Positions 1 to 12,323 of a DNA stretch of 64,000 bases are shown piece by piece. Each line of letters opens with the position of its first letter. Position 1 is the first letter of the stretch. A model generated the notes under the pieces. That model was not told the origin of the DNA. It searched no databases and worked only from the letters and a program-made list of their open reading frames with translations. The DNA lies in NCBI RefSeq assembly GCF_019649055.1, contig NW_026570364.1, positions 186,001 through 250,000 on the forward strand. The letters run 5' to 3'. The position numbers and the translations under genes were made by a program. Source of the stretch: Paramacrobiotus metropolitanus. Lineage: Eukaryota > Tardigrada > Eutardigrada > Parachela > Macrobiotidae.

Positions 1-319
1 TATGAATCCCATTATTCTTATCCCAAATTTGCATGTAAACGCGCGAGTATACCGTAGTATGAGTATTATGATTGTTTTACACCGAACCAGACAACGTCTT
101 TGGTATTTAAGTTATTTTTAAATTTTCTGTTTATTGTAGATCTAAGCTTTTTGTAATGTATAAGAACAATGTATAAGAACGCGGAAAAGCTAAAACGTTC
201 CAGTGCAAACGCGCTTTCCGGTTCCGAAAACCAAAAGAAAATTTCTTCGCTTTAGAGCGTTTTGTTGAAACGCGAAAAAGCTGAAAATTTTTTCGAAGTT
301 TATTTGAAAAAAATACAGT

Positions 320-686
320 TTTTCCGTCAGGCCTGCACACTGTTGCAGGACCTATATATACACTATAATAAAAACAGAAAGTGAGACTTTCTGTATAAGA
401 GTGTAGACGGCTTGTTTCTTGCACGGTCTATGGGGAAATCTGTAACCAAAATGTTACACCCCTGTGATTGGCACAAGTTAGGGGTGTGGTTTACGGTATG
501 CCAGTTAATACGGGCATACTGCATAGTCAGCATAGCTGTCGCTAGAATGTGGTTGGGCTATTAGCCTAATAATTATAGAAGTACTCCATGTGGTTTGTAT
601 CCAGTTCCCGTTTATCCCGATTATTTCCCTTTCCCATCCAGGCCTGACGGAGCTATTTCCGTAGGAAATGTCACTTTAGTGTTTTT
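320..686. repeat. Dispersed ~365-bp repeat, copy 1
   Basis: This stretch is almost identical to 40344-40706; by eye only about ten differences, including a 4-6 bp TA-length change and a few substitutions. Near the left end is CCGTCAGGCCTG (324-335), and near the right end its reverse complement CAGGCCTGACGG (639-650), followed by about 36 bp shared by both copies. No coding frame is convincing and no clear target-site duplication is visible, because both ends sit in T-runs. It looks like a short non-autonomous element (MITE-like) with subterminal inverted repeats; the class is not resolved. Confidence 0.8.
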
Positions 687-945
687 TATTACACTACATA
701 CTCTGCATTTGAATATTAGCTGCTCCACGCAACAGTGTTTTATGTAAAAGCTCTTTCAAGGTCACCTTGAACTGATGCCTGTACCGGTACCGGCATCCGA
801 GCGATGGTCTAGGGCAGATATTTGAAAGCAAAATGCATGTGGGACCCTTTTGGGACATGCTGAGTTTAATGGTGAAATCGGTTTTTTAATTTACTTAGCG
901 GTTTTTTCTAGCCAAGTTCCACGGGGCGGCCGATCATAATATAGA

Positions 946-1096
<151 letters not shown>

Positions 1097-1240
1097 CCTT
1101 GATTGATATTTCCTTGATATAAGGACCTTTTCGTTACCACGGACGCGGTTTATCGCCATAAATTAATGGTTAAAACCGATAGATAGTTAAACTGCCAGTA
1201 TTGTGCGAATAATTGACATCTGAAACTGATTTGCAAACAG

Positions 1241-2566
1241 GTGGTTTGGCTTCCCAAATATACTTTGGAACATGAGCGCTCGGCTAAAACTACCATACTA
1301 CATTGCCAGAAATAGGCAAGTGTTTTATATGACCAGAGCGCCGGTGCTCTGGGCGCAGGAAATGTCCGCGACGATGTCGGACTGGTAAGGATCGAAATAA
1401 AACAAGTCATATGAGTAACTGCAATTATTTTTGGAAAATTTAGGGGCCCCAGAATTCAGCATGCACAAATTTTATCTTATCACTTCTCATTCTATATTCG
1501 GTTCTTTAATGATGAATTAAAATATTGATTTGTCAGTGCACAACAAATTAACAAGGCGTCCTATCCTAGGTCTTTTAAAAGCATATCCGTGACTTAAACT
1601 TATTATATGACAACACTTTAAATCGTTGTTAACTGTTTGAAGGTAACTGTTTAAAGGTCATCGTTTACAATCTCTATGTTTTCACCTTGTTTATTGGTTG
1701 GGTGAGCTTACATTATTAACCCTCTGCCGTGACACCTGTAATCTCCTTAAAACTTGGTCCTCTGTAGGCTCCTGTTAATCTTTTCCTTGGAACGCTTATT
1801 GATTATTTACGATCCGTTCAGATTCCGCACTCTTAAACGTCCCTTCGTAGCCCGCATAATTATTTTAACACTAACGTTCTTAACCGCCGCGTTTACCGTC
1901 TTCAACTTTGTTAACAATTTTATTGTCTGGCGAGATGATCTATGGAAAGCGCTGCCAAGACGCCCTTTATGGCTGATCCAATGGGAATCCATACAACTGA
2001 AAGCCGAGGTCATTTATCGCCTTGTCACGTTCTTCATCCTGATCATTCTGAACATTTCGCTCATTATCTTTTTACACCATTACGAGTCGACGCGCTCACT
2101 GGCCACTCAGCGCCGGCATTCCCAGCGGAAAGAGCGTCGCAGTAACATCGTCCTCCTCAGCTGTGTGGCGTTATTCATCCTCTGCCGTACACCTAATGTA
2201 GTGCACAATTATTTAATTATTGCTGATGATAATCACGCGTTTGACTTCACACCGTCCGCCCGCTACTTCGCCGCGGCAGTTGTCAATGGGATCCAGTATG
2301 TAAATTATTCACTGAAGTTTTACGTTTATCTCATTACGGATCGAAAGTTTCGCAATGAATTTATACGGTTGTGCGGCACCATATGCGCACCGCTACGAAG
2401 GCATTGCATCTGTAAAAGGACAGATGGGACTGCAAGACTGGGATCACTGCTGCTGTGCAGTGTCAAGAGGAACTACACGGTGAAAACGAGCGGTGATTCT
2501 ATTGAAATGAGCGATCAGGCGCTGGGATCACAGCTATCCCAGCAGTACTCACAGGCAGACAGATAG
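1241..2566 (+). CDS. Peptide-type class A GPCR, 5' incomplete (FMRFamide-receptor-like)
   Basis: Two exons are supported: 1241-1384 and 1768-2566. They join in phase 2 (GACTG|GTAAGG to CTGTAG|GCTCC), which puts a Trp just before TM3. After the join come the TM3-end motif SLERLLIIYDPF (a DRY-region variant, ERL), TM4, TM5, a basic third loop, TM6 ending FILCRTP and TM7 with NYSLKFYVY in the NPxxY position. The C-tail is about 60 residues. TM1 and most of TM2 are absent, so earlier exons lie upstream, beyond the microsatellite or outside the window. The pattern fits invertebrate neuropeptide receptors of the FMRFamide-receptor type; the ligand cannot be told from sequence. It is a plasma-membrane receptor acting through G proteins. 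Confidence 0.75.
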
Positions 2567-3855
2567 CTCCCTACAAAAGCCAGCTTGCGTATTATTTTAT
2601 GTTCTCGGCGCTATCCCTCGCATTTTGCGGTATTGTCATAATTATCTCAATGTACAATAAATACAGCACTTACTGTACCTAAGTACAGTCTGCACTTTAT
2701 TGCGTGGCTGAATAAGGATTTGATTCTTAAGTATGTAATGTACGAGTATTCATGGTCAGTGTAACAGACTTATAACAGTGTGCTACAGATTGTCCTGTCC
2801 TCATGCAACTCTGTACTTCATGCTTGTCCGATAACGTTTCATTCCTGTGGCCACTTTATTAGAAATTTTAATCAAATTAAACGTTTGAAATTAATAAGTC
2901 TCGCTGGTTCGCAAGGTCGCGGTGTGAAATTGGTCGCAAGGTCGCGGTACTTGTTATAGCCCTTATGATCACTCACTACTTCAAGTATCCTTAGTCTCAC
3001 CACGCGTCGGATTGCAAACGCTCTGCAAAATAGCCACTCACTTTTGGGGTACCTATGTCGAAATGTCCGTCTGCCTCACTCTGCCAGCGTTCAACATTCG
3101 CAGCGATAGGAACAACGCACTAATGCATCACTATAGCCACTGGAAGAAGTTCTTGCACGGTTACGCCCTGCCGGACATATGCAGCAAACGCGTAGAATGC
3201 GCGTGGCAGTCTTTATGGCATTTTTCGTAAACCAGACTCTGTCATACGACACCGTGGATCGACTACAATTTTACGCTACCAACTTTTTATTACTTATATA
3301 AAAATTTACACAGATTATTCTTTTTAGTTAATCAGAGAGGCCATAAAAAGAGTTTGTTTGTTCTGGTTGGTGTTCTCGACTTCTCGTTGCAGCAGAATGA
3401 CGGAACAGGGGGTGTGTTCGTACGGCTTCCTCCGCAATATCATCTGACTTGTGAGCAGAACACGATCTGGGCCATTCGCCCCCGAAGGTCTGCTGACTCA
3501 TTTAAATTAGTTTTTCATCTTCTTGTTTCAGGTTTTTTCGAATTAGTGATGAGTAATTTTATTTTAATCCCTTGCCCATCTAAGAAAACCACGAAAATGA
3601 TTTGCAAGTAAGTAAAACACTCAGTCGATGCCCCAAGGCACACATTCTAGCGTTGCTGTATCTGTAATACACTACGTATTAGAGAGCAAAAGTCATAAAA
3701 TTTGTAGTAATTCACTAATCCGAAACAGCGAATGCATGAATTCCTTGGAATAGCACAATACCTATTACTAACGAGCTTTGTTTGAGCTTCATCAAACTGA
3801 ACGGAACAGTAAAGGAACAAAAACTGTAGTGCCTTAATAAAACCACGGTTAAACT
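2567..3855. other. Intergenic, no supported gene
   Basis: AT-rich spacer between the GPCR 3' end and the P450 3' end (convergent genes). The only structure seen is a short direct repeat of GGTCGCAAGGTCGCGGT (around 2908-2950). Open frames here have no recognisable domain or splice support. Confidence 0.6.
2656..2661 (+). terminator. Polyadenylation signal of the GPCR gene
   Basis: AATAAA lies about 90 bp after the GPCR stop codon, in AT-rich sequence. It is a plausible cleavage/polyadenylation signal. Confidence 0.5.
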
Positions 3856-6160
3856 TCAAGTGCGCGGCGTGAAAATGATTTCGTAAGGCTTTGGGGTTCG
3901 TAAGAAACTGACAGAAAAATTATTCGGATCCGGCTCATTGCCCGGCACAGCGGAGACACTGAAGCGCTGCATGATGTTGGTGAAGAACAGATAGGTTTCC
4001 ATCTTGGCCAGAGATTCCCCGGGACACGAGCGTTTCCCTGTTAAGAAACGCTGTCAATCTTTAAGACAATAACTTCTTTACATTACGCAAACTAACCGAT
4101 GCCGAACGGAGCGAAGCCTTTGGGAATGAACACACTGCCGTCCTTGTCCAGAAAGTGCTCCGGATGGAAATCCTTCGGATGTGACCAGTACCGCGGATCA
4201 CGATGCATGGCGTACGTGTTCAGTACCAGGAGACTGCGCGCCGGGATTTCATAGCCGTTAATCTTCATCTCGTCGATGTTGGTGTGCGGTACGCCCATAG
4301 GTGCCACAGAGCCCAGGCGCTGCACTTCCAGCGTGACCGCATCACAGTAATGTAAAGATGCTAAAAAGAACGCACACATTTCATGTTTTCATTGAGTGAC
4401 CTTTTACAGTAACTTTAGTATACGCATAATTAATCGACAAAGAAGGTGACCTTTTTACTCACGTCGATCTTCCATGCGAATAGGTCTATCCCGTCCGATC
4501 TTGTTGTCAATCTCTTCGTGGACCTTTTTCTGAACTTCCGGATATTTAACCATGTAAATGAAGGCCCACAAAATTGTCGAATTGGTGGTGCTTGTACCGG
4601 CGGCAAAAAGATTCAGCAGTGAAACGGTCAGTTGTTCCTCTGCAAAACGCATTAAAGGTCAAACTCTGTTTTGTCGTTATTACAAAAATTATATTTTGTA
4701 CCCGTAAAAGTCGAATCCGATTTGGCTTTCTCCTGATTCTGCACGATAAAAAAATTATCGATATAATCCCCCTTCTCCTCAATCTTTGACTGGAAATCCG
4801 GACGCGATTTATGGCTTTCGATCAGGCACTTGACGAACCGCTGGATCTCGCCCACATTCCCGAAGAATTCATTCCAGGTATCGTGGATTTTCCCAAAGGG
4901 TACATACCGCAAAAACGGCAGGAACTGGATGGGCGCAATGACGTTCAAGATGCGCAGGTTCTCCTCGAAGAGATTGGATAGATGGAGGAATTTTTCATCG
5001 GTATGCTCGAATCGTCGGCCAAAAACCAGGGCGCAGATGGCGTTGGAGATGGCCAGGGTCAGATGTCTGTGGGGGTCAAACGGTTGGTTGGCATGATCAC
5101 GGAAGATTTGGCACACATTGCCAATGTTCTCCAGGATGTCGTCTTCGAACCAGGTTTTCCCCATGCCCAAATCACGAAGGGTGGACAGGGCAAAGCGGCG
5201 ATGCTCGCGCCACAGTTCCCCTTCACTGGCGGCCAGACCTGTAAAACACTTGGTGAACGAATTGTTTGTCTAACAGTAAGATAACAGCGCGATAACCGTC
5301 AGACTGCAGACAGGGCAAAAGATAATATTTCTGTCAGCATCGATACAAATGAATATACAGATAAAATGCAAGATAACTTATAAGTACGGTTTAAGAATCT
5401 AAGAATATCTAAGAATGATCTAAAAATATTGTCGATTTCACTTTTCAGCCTAATAAGCAAATTTGTTGTCTGGGGAGTAAACTCAAATAAGCGCTGCGCT
5501 AAAGTTAATCTTTCTGCACTGCTAATAAATTTTTTCTCAGAAAAGCCGGAAAAATTATTGCGATATTCTACGTTTTTCAAAAATAAACTAAACACATCGT
5601 TTACTGCATTTTATTAGTAATAAATTGTTTTTCAATTTATTCGAGCAGCTGTTGACACTGATAAATTTGCCATACTGATAATAATCGCTTCGAAGACGAG
5701 CTGATTTACCTTTGCCTTTTAAGATGGTATTCAAAATGAAGTACTGGTCGCGTCCGGCAGTATTTTCATCGTTAAACACCGTCTTTGCCGTATCCGCATC
5801 GGTGATCATCACCATATCCCGGATGCCCAGCTGCACCGACATCACTCCGCCATATTCCTTCGACCATTTCGCCAGCTGTTCCGGCGGATTAGAGCCAAGA
5901 TTCAGCAAGTTGCCGAGTACGGGGAGACCTAGATTTAGCATACATACCGTCAGGTGACTTGCGTTTCTTAAGCATTTATTTCGTACTGCGACGCCCGCGC
6001 ACAAAATCCTTAATTCCAGAATATTTCCACTATATTTAACATTATGCATATTCTTACCAGTGGGTCCAGGAGGCAATTTGGGGTTGCGACGGCGGAGAAA
6101 AACAGCTGCCAACAATGCTGCAACGATGCCGCTTAAAAACAGCCACAGCGGTATCATCAT
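3856..6160 (-). CDS. Cytochrome P450, CYP2-clan type (copy 1)
   Basis: Six exons on the minus strand: 6160-6058, 5928-5710, 5238-4702, 4639-4463, 4360-4097, 4037-3856. They sum to 1482 nt (493 aa) and every intron is phase 1. The product is a haem monooxygenase anchored in the ER membrane. Visible are an N-terminal hydrophobic anchor followed by KLPPGPT, the I-helix AAGTSTT, the K-helix EVQR (ExxR), a PKDFHPEHF segment and the haem loop FGIGKRSCPG, with the Cys ligand near residue 438; that loop is built across the last intron. Length is normal for the family. The start Met at 6160 is chosen because it gives the membrane anchor. A paralogue with the same exon plan lies at 37158-41004. Substrate is unknown. 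Confidence 0.93.
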
Positions 6161-7160
6161 GGAATGTGCATGGAAAGAGATCAGAAGTTAAAGCAGTACA
6201 CAACGTTTTTGGCAACGTTTCTTTCTAAAAGAAACCAGAACTTGCTTTAGAACTGCGAAAAATAAGATAGGTTGCAATGTGCTGATAGTTCAAATGAAAG
6301 CTGAATTGATGGACGTGTGCGTTTGCCGAAGCGGTCATATTTATACAGACATACAGTATATCTCTTTACGTAATCAGTTTTTCGAATCAGCATGGTAATT
6401 GTCCGTAATACTGCGATAACACCTGGACCATGTGTTGTTGTAAGAAAGCTTAAGAGCGTATGCACCGTACATGCATACCAGTACACTACAAACTTTTCAG
6501 GCTATGCTGTGTAAGTACATACGGCATAAAGCAGAAACTACAATAGAAAGTCAGTGCAATAGCATGTCGTCGGTTGTGAACTTGTGATGTACTTGTACAC
6601 ACTTAACCGGCGAGCAGTACTTTCCATTTTTACGGCTAATTACGTGCTGTACGTTCCCGCCAAATATGATTTCACCGGTCAGTATCAGCTGTTATTTTTA
6701 TGACACAGCAGTTTAGATCAGGTTTGTAGATGTGTACTATGTACTCAGCATTAGTATACTTTGATGCCATCATGCGGTATAATACAACGAAAAAATTACC
6801 GGGGCAATAACAAAAAATGGTCATGACTGCAATAATAAATGCGCATGTACAGTATATGTATGGTATTCTACATGGACTACATAATATATGCAGGCACTAG
6901 GATAATAGGCCCGATAACTTACTGTAGTACAGTGTGTACACTATTTAATATTCATTACTGTAATACAACAACCGGATTATGCTTTCCGTTCCCATTCGAG
7001 CTCAAGTGAGTCAAATTCATTTGTGCCAAAACTCATTGACGAGCCGTTATATTCAAAAGATAAATTTATACGGCCCCCGAGTAGATGCCGCTCAAAAGCT
7101 CGAATTTAAAGTCTACATGTACGTATGTTCTCAAAGTAGCCGATGGTGAACAGAGGCGAT
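6161..7160. other. Intergenic, no supported gene
   Basis: About 1 kb between the P450 start and the 3' end of the receptor kinase gene, both on the minus strand; it should hold the P450 promoter. I see no coding exon, RNA gene or clear repeat. Confidence 0.55.
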
Positions 7161-10100
7161 TCAGCACGCCGGTTCTTCGGTGCTGCTTGTTGAATGGGGA
7201 AGCGGCAATTTCGCATATGGATTCTCATTGATCAGGACACTGAGATAATCAGATGTATCCGTACCATTACTGGCAGTGTCCTCCACTTGTAACAGTTGAT
7301 CGAGGAGATTCTGCTGTAACAAATTAAACTGTTGATAAGGCAAATCCATACTAAGGTAGATTTGCGCTGAATCGTCTCCGATCAGCGAAGTCAAATCTTT
7401 TTCCAGCTGAGCAAACTCAGGTCTTTGATTCGGTGATGTTGTCCAAGAACTAAGCATTAAACTGTAACTGCAAGAAATTACAAAGCGACTTTTGAAACTC
7501 AATATGAGTATTTGGTATTTACTCAGCTTTGCAGTAACTTACATCGACGCCGGACATAGTGATGGGCGTTCTAACCGCATGCCGGTACACAATGATGTCA
7601 AAAATTCCAGAAGGTTTGAAGTGTTAAAACTGCTGCCGGTGTAAGGCGTTTCTCCCAAACTGAAGATTTCCCACATCAACACGCCAAATGACCATACATC
7701 CGACTTCTGATTGAATACTCGCTTCATCATCGATTCCGGTGGCATCCACCGCACAGGCAATGCTACCTAACCGTCAGAACACAGATTGAAAGTTTCAGAT
7801 TTTTATACTTTACTCATTAAAACTAGAAAAATTTATCTAAATCAGCATACCATCTTTTCAATCAATTTTTTAGCCCGTTTAAACATGCTTTTTCGTAAGT
7901 TCTTTTGAAAAACTAATACATTTCCCTCCTGGCCATGGAGGGCTAACGAAAAATAGTGACGCTGAATCGCCAACCGACACGAGTTGATAAACTACGGTAT
8001 TTCATAAAGCTAGTTGTAATTACATCAGTCTGAACCAGAACATATTCTGGCATTTGTTTGGCCAAACCGAAGTCGGCAATTTTAACCACATGGTCCTGGC
8101 AAACAAGGACATTGCGAGCTGCCAAATCCCGATGGATAATGGAGCGACTGTTGAGGTAATTCATGCCGCGGCTAATCTGGAAGGCAAAATTCAGCAGATC
8201 ACTGGTGGACATTATGCGCCCGTCAAATGACGTGTTCTCAATCTGCAAAGACTGTTGAACGCGATCAACTTGTTGTTGCCTCAGCCGGAGTTCTGCGTCA
8301 TTAACGGTCAGCATTTTTCCTTCGGAAGAGATCTGGTTGTAGAAGTATATGCCACGATGAAAATTCAAGTAATTTAGCAGCGAACCGTGTTCACAGTACT
8401 CCAAGAGTAAAAGAATTTCACCTATACAGTAAAACACGGTGTATACAGTACGCGCAAAGTGATTGTGATTTACATCACAAAAGATTAATTGGTTAACAAC
8501 ATTTTAGGTGAATAATGTCATAAACTAAATTACAACTGAATGTAATAAGGTAATGCACTAGAATAGAATAGAAAGATGTTTTAGTCTGTTTTGTGTTTTA
8601 GTAGAATAGAAATCAAAGAGGTACGGGGCAGAAAACGCCATTTGCTAATGTATTATGACCTTTTACAACGGTTCCCAGTAGATTGATGATGTTTAAGTGG
8701 CGACCAGCTTTTGTCATAATTTTCATTTCTTGGATCAGCTGATTCCGTTGAAGTTGATTCATTTGATTTTTCCCACTCTTTATGGCCACAGTAGTTGGAA
8801 GCGGATGACCTTTGAGACCTTTAGCAGTTCCCTTTCGGACTATCCCGTATTCACCTTGGCCCAAGGTTTCGCCTTTAGAAAATCAGAAGTTAACCAAATG
8901 GGCGTCACTTGGAGGAAATTAAGATACTATAAGCCCGTCTAAAAAATTCGAAGAAAACTTTAACAGAGAAATCTGATTTCCCTGTTAAAGTTTCTATCGA
9001 TTTTTAGGTTAAGTCATAGTTTTTTGGATTCCTCAAAAATTGAAAAACAACATTGACTTGATTCGTTTACGATGTCACTCCAGCGAAGTTACGAACTACT
9101 CCGATGGGTACTTAAGACTCGAGGGAGGGAACTCTGCGCAGTTTTATTTGGCAGAATGTTGTCTCACAATATTGGCTGTTATCCATTATAACACAGCGCT
9201 GTAGCTAATGCGCACTAATCCATTTTCTACAAGGCTAGGTGCTGCACGCTTAAAGTGCTCACCTCATTTGGAGATGGATTTATACCATGTGTAAAGTGTC
9301 GACAAAGATAAACCAAGAAACCTGTACACGAAAACCTACCGATTTCCAGATTGGCCAGTGGAATTTCCAGGGTGCCAATATATTTCCGCAACGCTGTTGT
9401 TGTTTCTGCGTAAATATCGTTGCTCCGAAGGTTAGTATCACTGGAACTAAGATCTTGTAGGCTTATGACAGTATCGACACTGCGTACAAAAGGTCGGCGC
9501 TGCGTTTTCCGCTTGTAATACAGGTATACGAACACGCTGACGAGAATGAGAAGCGTTATAGCCGAAACCGTTGACACAACTATGACAGTTACTTGTGGAC
9601 CCTGACTTTGTGCAGTGTCACTGGAAGCGTTTGGACTTGCAGTTACGGATAATGGGGTCGTTTTCACCAGTAAGCTTGTTTCGTGCAGTGACTGCAGCGT
9701 GCTAGCAGCGCTGTTTCCAGGTATCCATTTCCAAGGATCAACATTTCCCTGCCTTACTATGACATAATCGACAAGCAGTTCTACCGGAAAGATTGTACTG
9801 TCGTCAACTTCCTGCATAACGGATGTCCCCATGTTAATCTGCATTTTGTTGACTGGAATAACTGTAGTATTGGTAGTCCAAGAGATAACCTCGTCGTCAA
9901 GGATCCACACTATTGCTGTTTTGGTCCATATTAGTTTGTAGACATGATAATCCAGTGTCATGTCCACTTCTCTGGAAAAAGTTAGATGAATTATTTTGAC
10001 TAGCTCAATAGAAGACTGCAATCTGCACAAAGCAAAATTTTGGACGATAGCTGCACTGATGTTGATATGCGTGGACCTAGTACTAAAATAAAATTTATAA

Positions 10101-12323
10101 CACAAACTCTTGACCTTTATACAAACAAGAATCGTTTCATCGTTTCTTCGGTAAATTACGTAGTACTGGTGATTCGCGCATTCTTGTGTGCGAACAATGG
10201 AGGTTGATGATCATGGATTTGATCGAACAGGGTCGACTAAATAAAACTACCACTTTTAAAATCAAGGTGTACTTTTAAGAAATTGAAATTGTGGGCAATT
10301 TAGCGTACTAGTTGGTAGCATACAAGCAGAGAAAGTGGATGGATTAGGTAGCAGAAAGGAAGAGACTGGTCGAACGTTTCGGGATCGAGGTGATTCATAC
10401 TGTTGTTGTACTTACTATATTATATAGGTGTTACAGACTCATATCGGTATGCTTCCACACTCACAGGTTTACACTGATTAAAATGATTAAAGTTTAAACA
10501 CCGAAAAACACCCATAATCATTATTGTTAACCAAGATCTATGGCGTGCACTCAAAGTACCCAAAACAGCTGTTGCCTTTCCTCTGACCACAGGCTTCATA
10601 CAATGCGGCATGCGCCACACTTACCTCCAGTGCCACTCCTCAAACTGTTGGTCATCTCTCTCCTTACACGTGTAAGTATAGAACCCCGTAGGAGTATCTC
10701 CTCGAGCATTTAAAGCACTAATCGAGGATGAAAAGTCGTTGTGACATTTATCGCTCAACGGACCGCAGTGGAATTTAGTTAAGTACAGCCCAAAGAAAAT
10801 ACCATTCCCTTTCAGAGATTTAGCTTTCCATTCAACCTCACCAAAGGTGAAGCTGAAAAGTCCCATTGAATTCACTGATCCAGAAGTATAATTAGCTGAT
10901 TCAGAGTTCGATTGACTCGCTTCTTTTCCAGCAATCAGCCGTAAGGTACCGTTGTTCATAATGACGTTGCCCGGTAATAAATAACCGTAAGTTTTATTGC
11001 CAATCAGGATGCCGCTAATCGGACGCCATTTAGAACTGTCCAGTGTTTCGCCATCGAAGTCATCTCGGAAAACTGCATCCGTTGCTCGAACGCGACGATG
11101 CTTGGCCAGCACTTTGGCGGTTGGATTAATGTTTTCTTGCCGCACTGTCACACAATCAATAAGGAAATTGGTTGATAGCGATGTGTCGTTGCTTCCTTCC
11201 ATGCAGAAATCCGTCACGATCACACCCTTATACATTGCGCCTAGAGGTATTTTTTCTGAATCGTATAGCGAGTACACAGGTTCCCCGTTAACCAACCAGG
11301 CCAACGTTGTCCTAGTCCAGAGCAGTTTGTTGGGGAAACGGCATTCCAATAGTATATCCGCGTAGCTAAAAAAAATCGATACATGACCTTTAGCACCATT
11401 TAGCAGCTTCCACCTGTGTGAATTTTCAGACAGATTTAGGGTTGATTTTCTTTGTACAAACTTGTGCGCATTCATCATTTAAGCTCAATACAAAGAATAA
11501 AAAGCCTAACAGGGATGAATACGTAAACATATTATGTTGAAATCCACTGATCGCATATACTGTATTATTTTATCTGCATATATACCCAGTTAACTTAAAT
11601 TAGCTGATGACTGAAATGCTAAAATCGAAATATAAAAATGTGCATTATTGTCAGACATCACAACGAGCTAATACTTTAAGCAAGAGCTCAAAAGTTCACT
11701 ACACAGTAAAATAGAAACTGAAAATGAGTTGAAGAATCTCGCTCATACCGCTTAACGATTTCACTGGCATTAGTTGCTCCACATAACCGGAAAAGTACGG
11801 ATAATCTGATGATGTTTAGGCTTTCTCCGCTCGCATTGATGACACCCACAGCGTATGACCCGTGGTCCAAATCCAGAGCGTCCAATGTGGACCGGCATGT
11901 TGTATTAGACAACCACAACACCAGAGACAGGCATTGTCCGCTGGAAACCGTAGTTTGCCATTTAACTTTGCCGTACCCAAGGTGAAACTTGTTTTTGGAA
12001 TTCAACAACAAAAAAGAACTATTTTGTTTCGAAAAACGTTTTCCAGGCTGATTGATAGCCAAACTAAGCGAACCGTTCTCAACTGTGACTATCCACTGCG
12101 ACGCAGATTGGTTAAAATCGAGTTCTGTTTTTAGGTGTGCTAACGGTAAGCATTTAGAAGCAGATGTGTTATGCGCGCTACGGCTAAGCACATCGCAAAA
12201 CGTTTCTTGCAGCACCCACGTGGGACTGACAAAAACTGAAAATATGGCCCAGTGAATGAATAAAATGGCGAGCGAGCCTGATAAAAGACGAATTACGCTT
12301 CTGTCCGAGGATTGATCATTCAT
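7161..12323 (-). CDS. Receptor tyrosine kinase with two GH16-like ectodomains
   Basis: Seven exons: 12323-11749, 11365-10625, 9971-9340, 8872-8660, 8421-8024, 7766-7543, 7467-7161. They sum to 3090 nt (1029 aa) with every phase matching. Order: N-terminal hydrophobic signal; GH16-like domain 1 (about residues 60-270); GH16-like domain 2 (about 285-515, with [33 protein letters not shown] and [10 protein letters not shown]); Ser/Thr-rich stalk; one TM (about 565-589); juxtamembrane region; kinase. The kinase has GQGEYG (about 654-659), VAIK (Lys 681), HRDLAARN (about 817), DFG (about 837), a ~50-residue insert like split-kinase RTKs, and [12 protein letters not shown], so it looks active. The GH16 catalytic ExDxxE is missing in both domains, suggesting glycan binding, not hydrolysis. 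I know of no standard RTK class with this ectodomain. Confidence 0.88.
8955..8993. repeat. Hairpin-forming inverted repeat in an RTK intron
   Basis: AAACTTTAACAG pairs perfectly with CTGTTAAAGTTT, and inside it GAAAT pairs with ATTTC after one mismatch. It lies in the intron 8873-9339. It may be the remnant of a small foldback element; no function is implied. Confidence 0.6.

Noticed and set aside
4574-5284. Plus-strand frames over the first P450
   Set aside because: All are antisense to P450 exons 3 and 4, which carry the family motifs.
10997-11365. 122-codon plus-strand frame
   Set aside because: Antisense shadow of the second GH16 exon of the receptor kinase.
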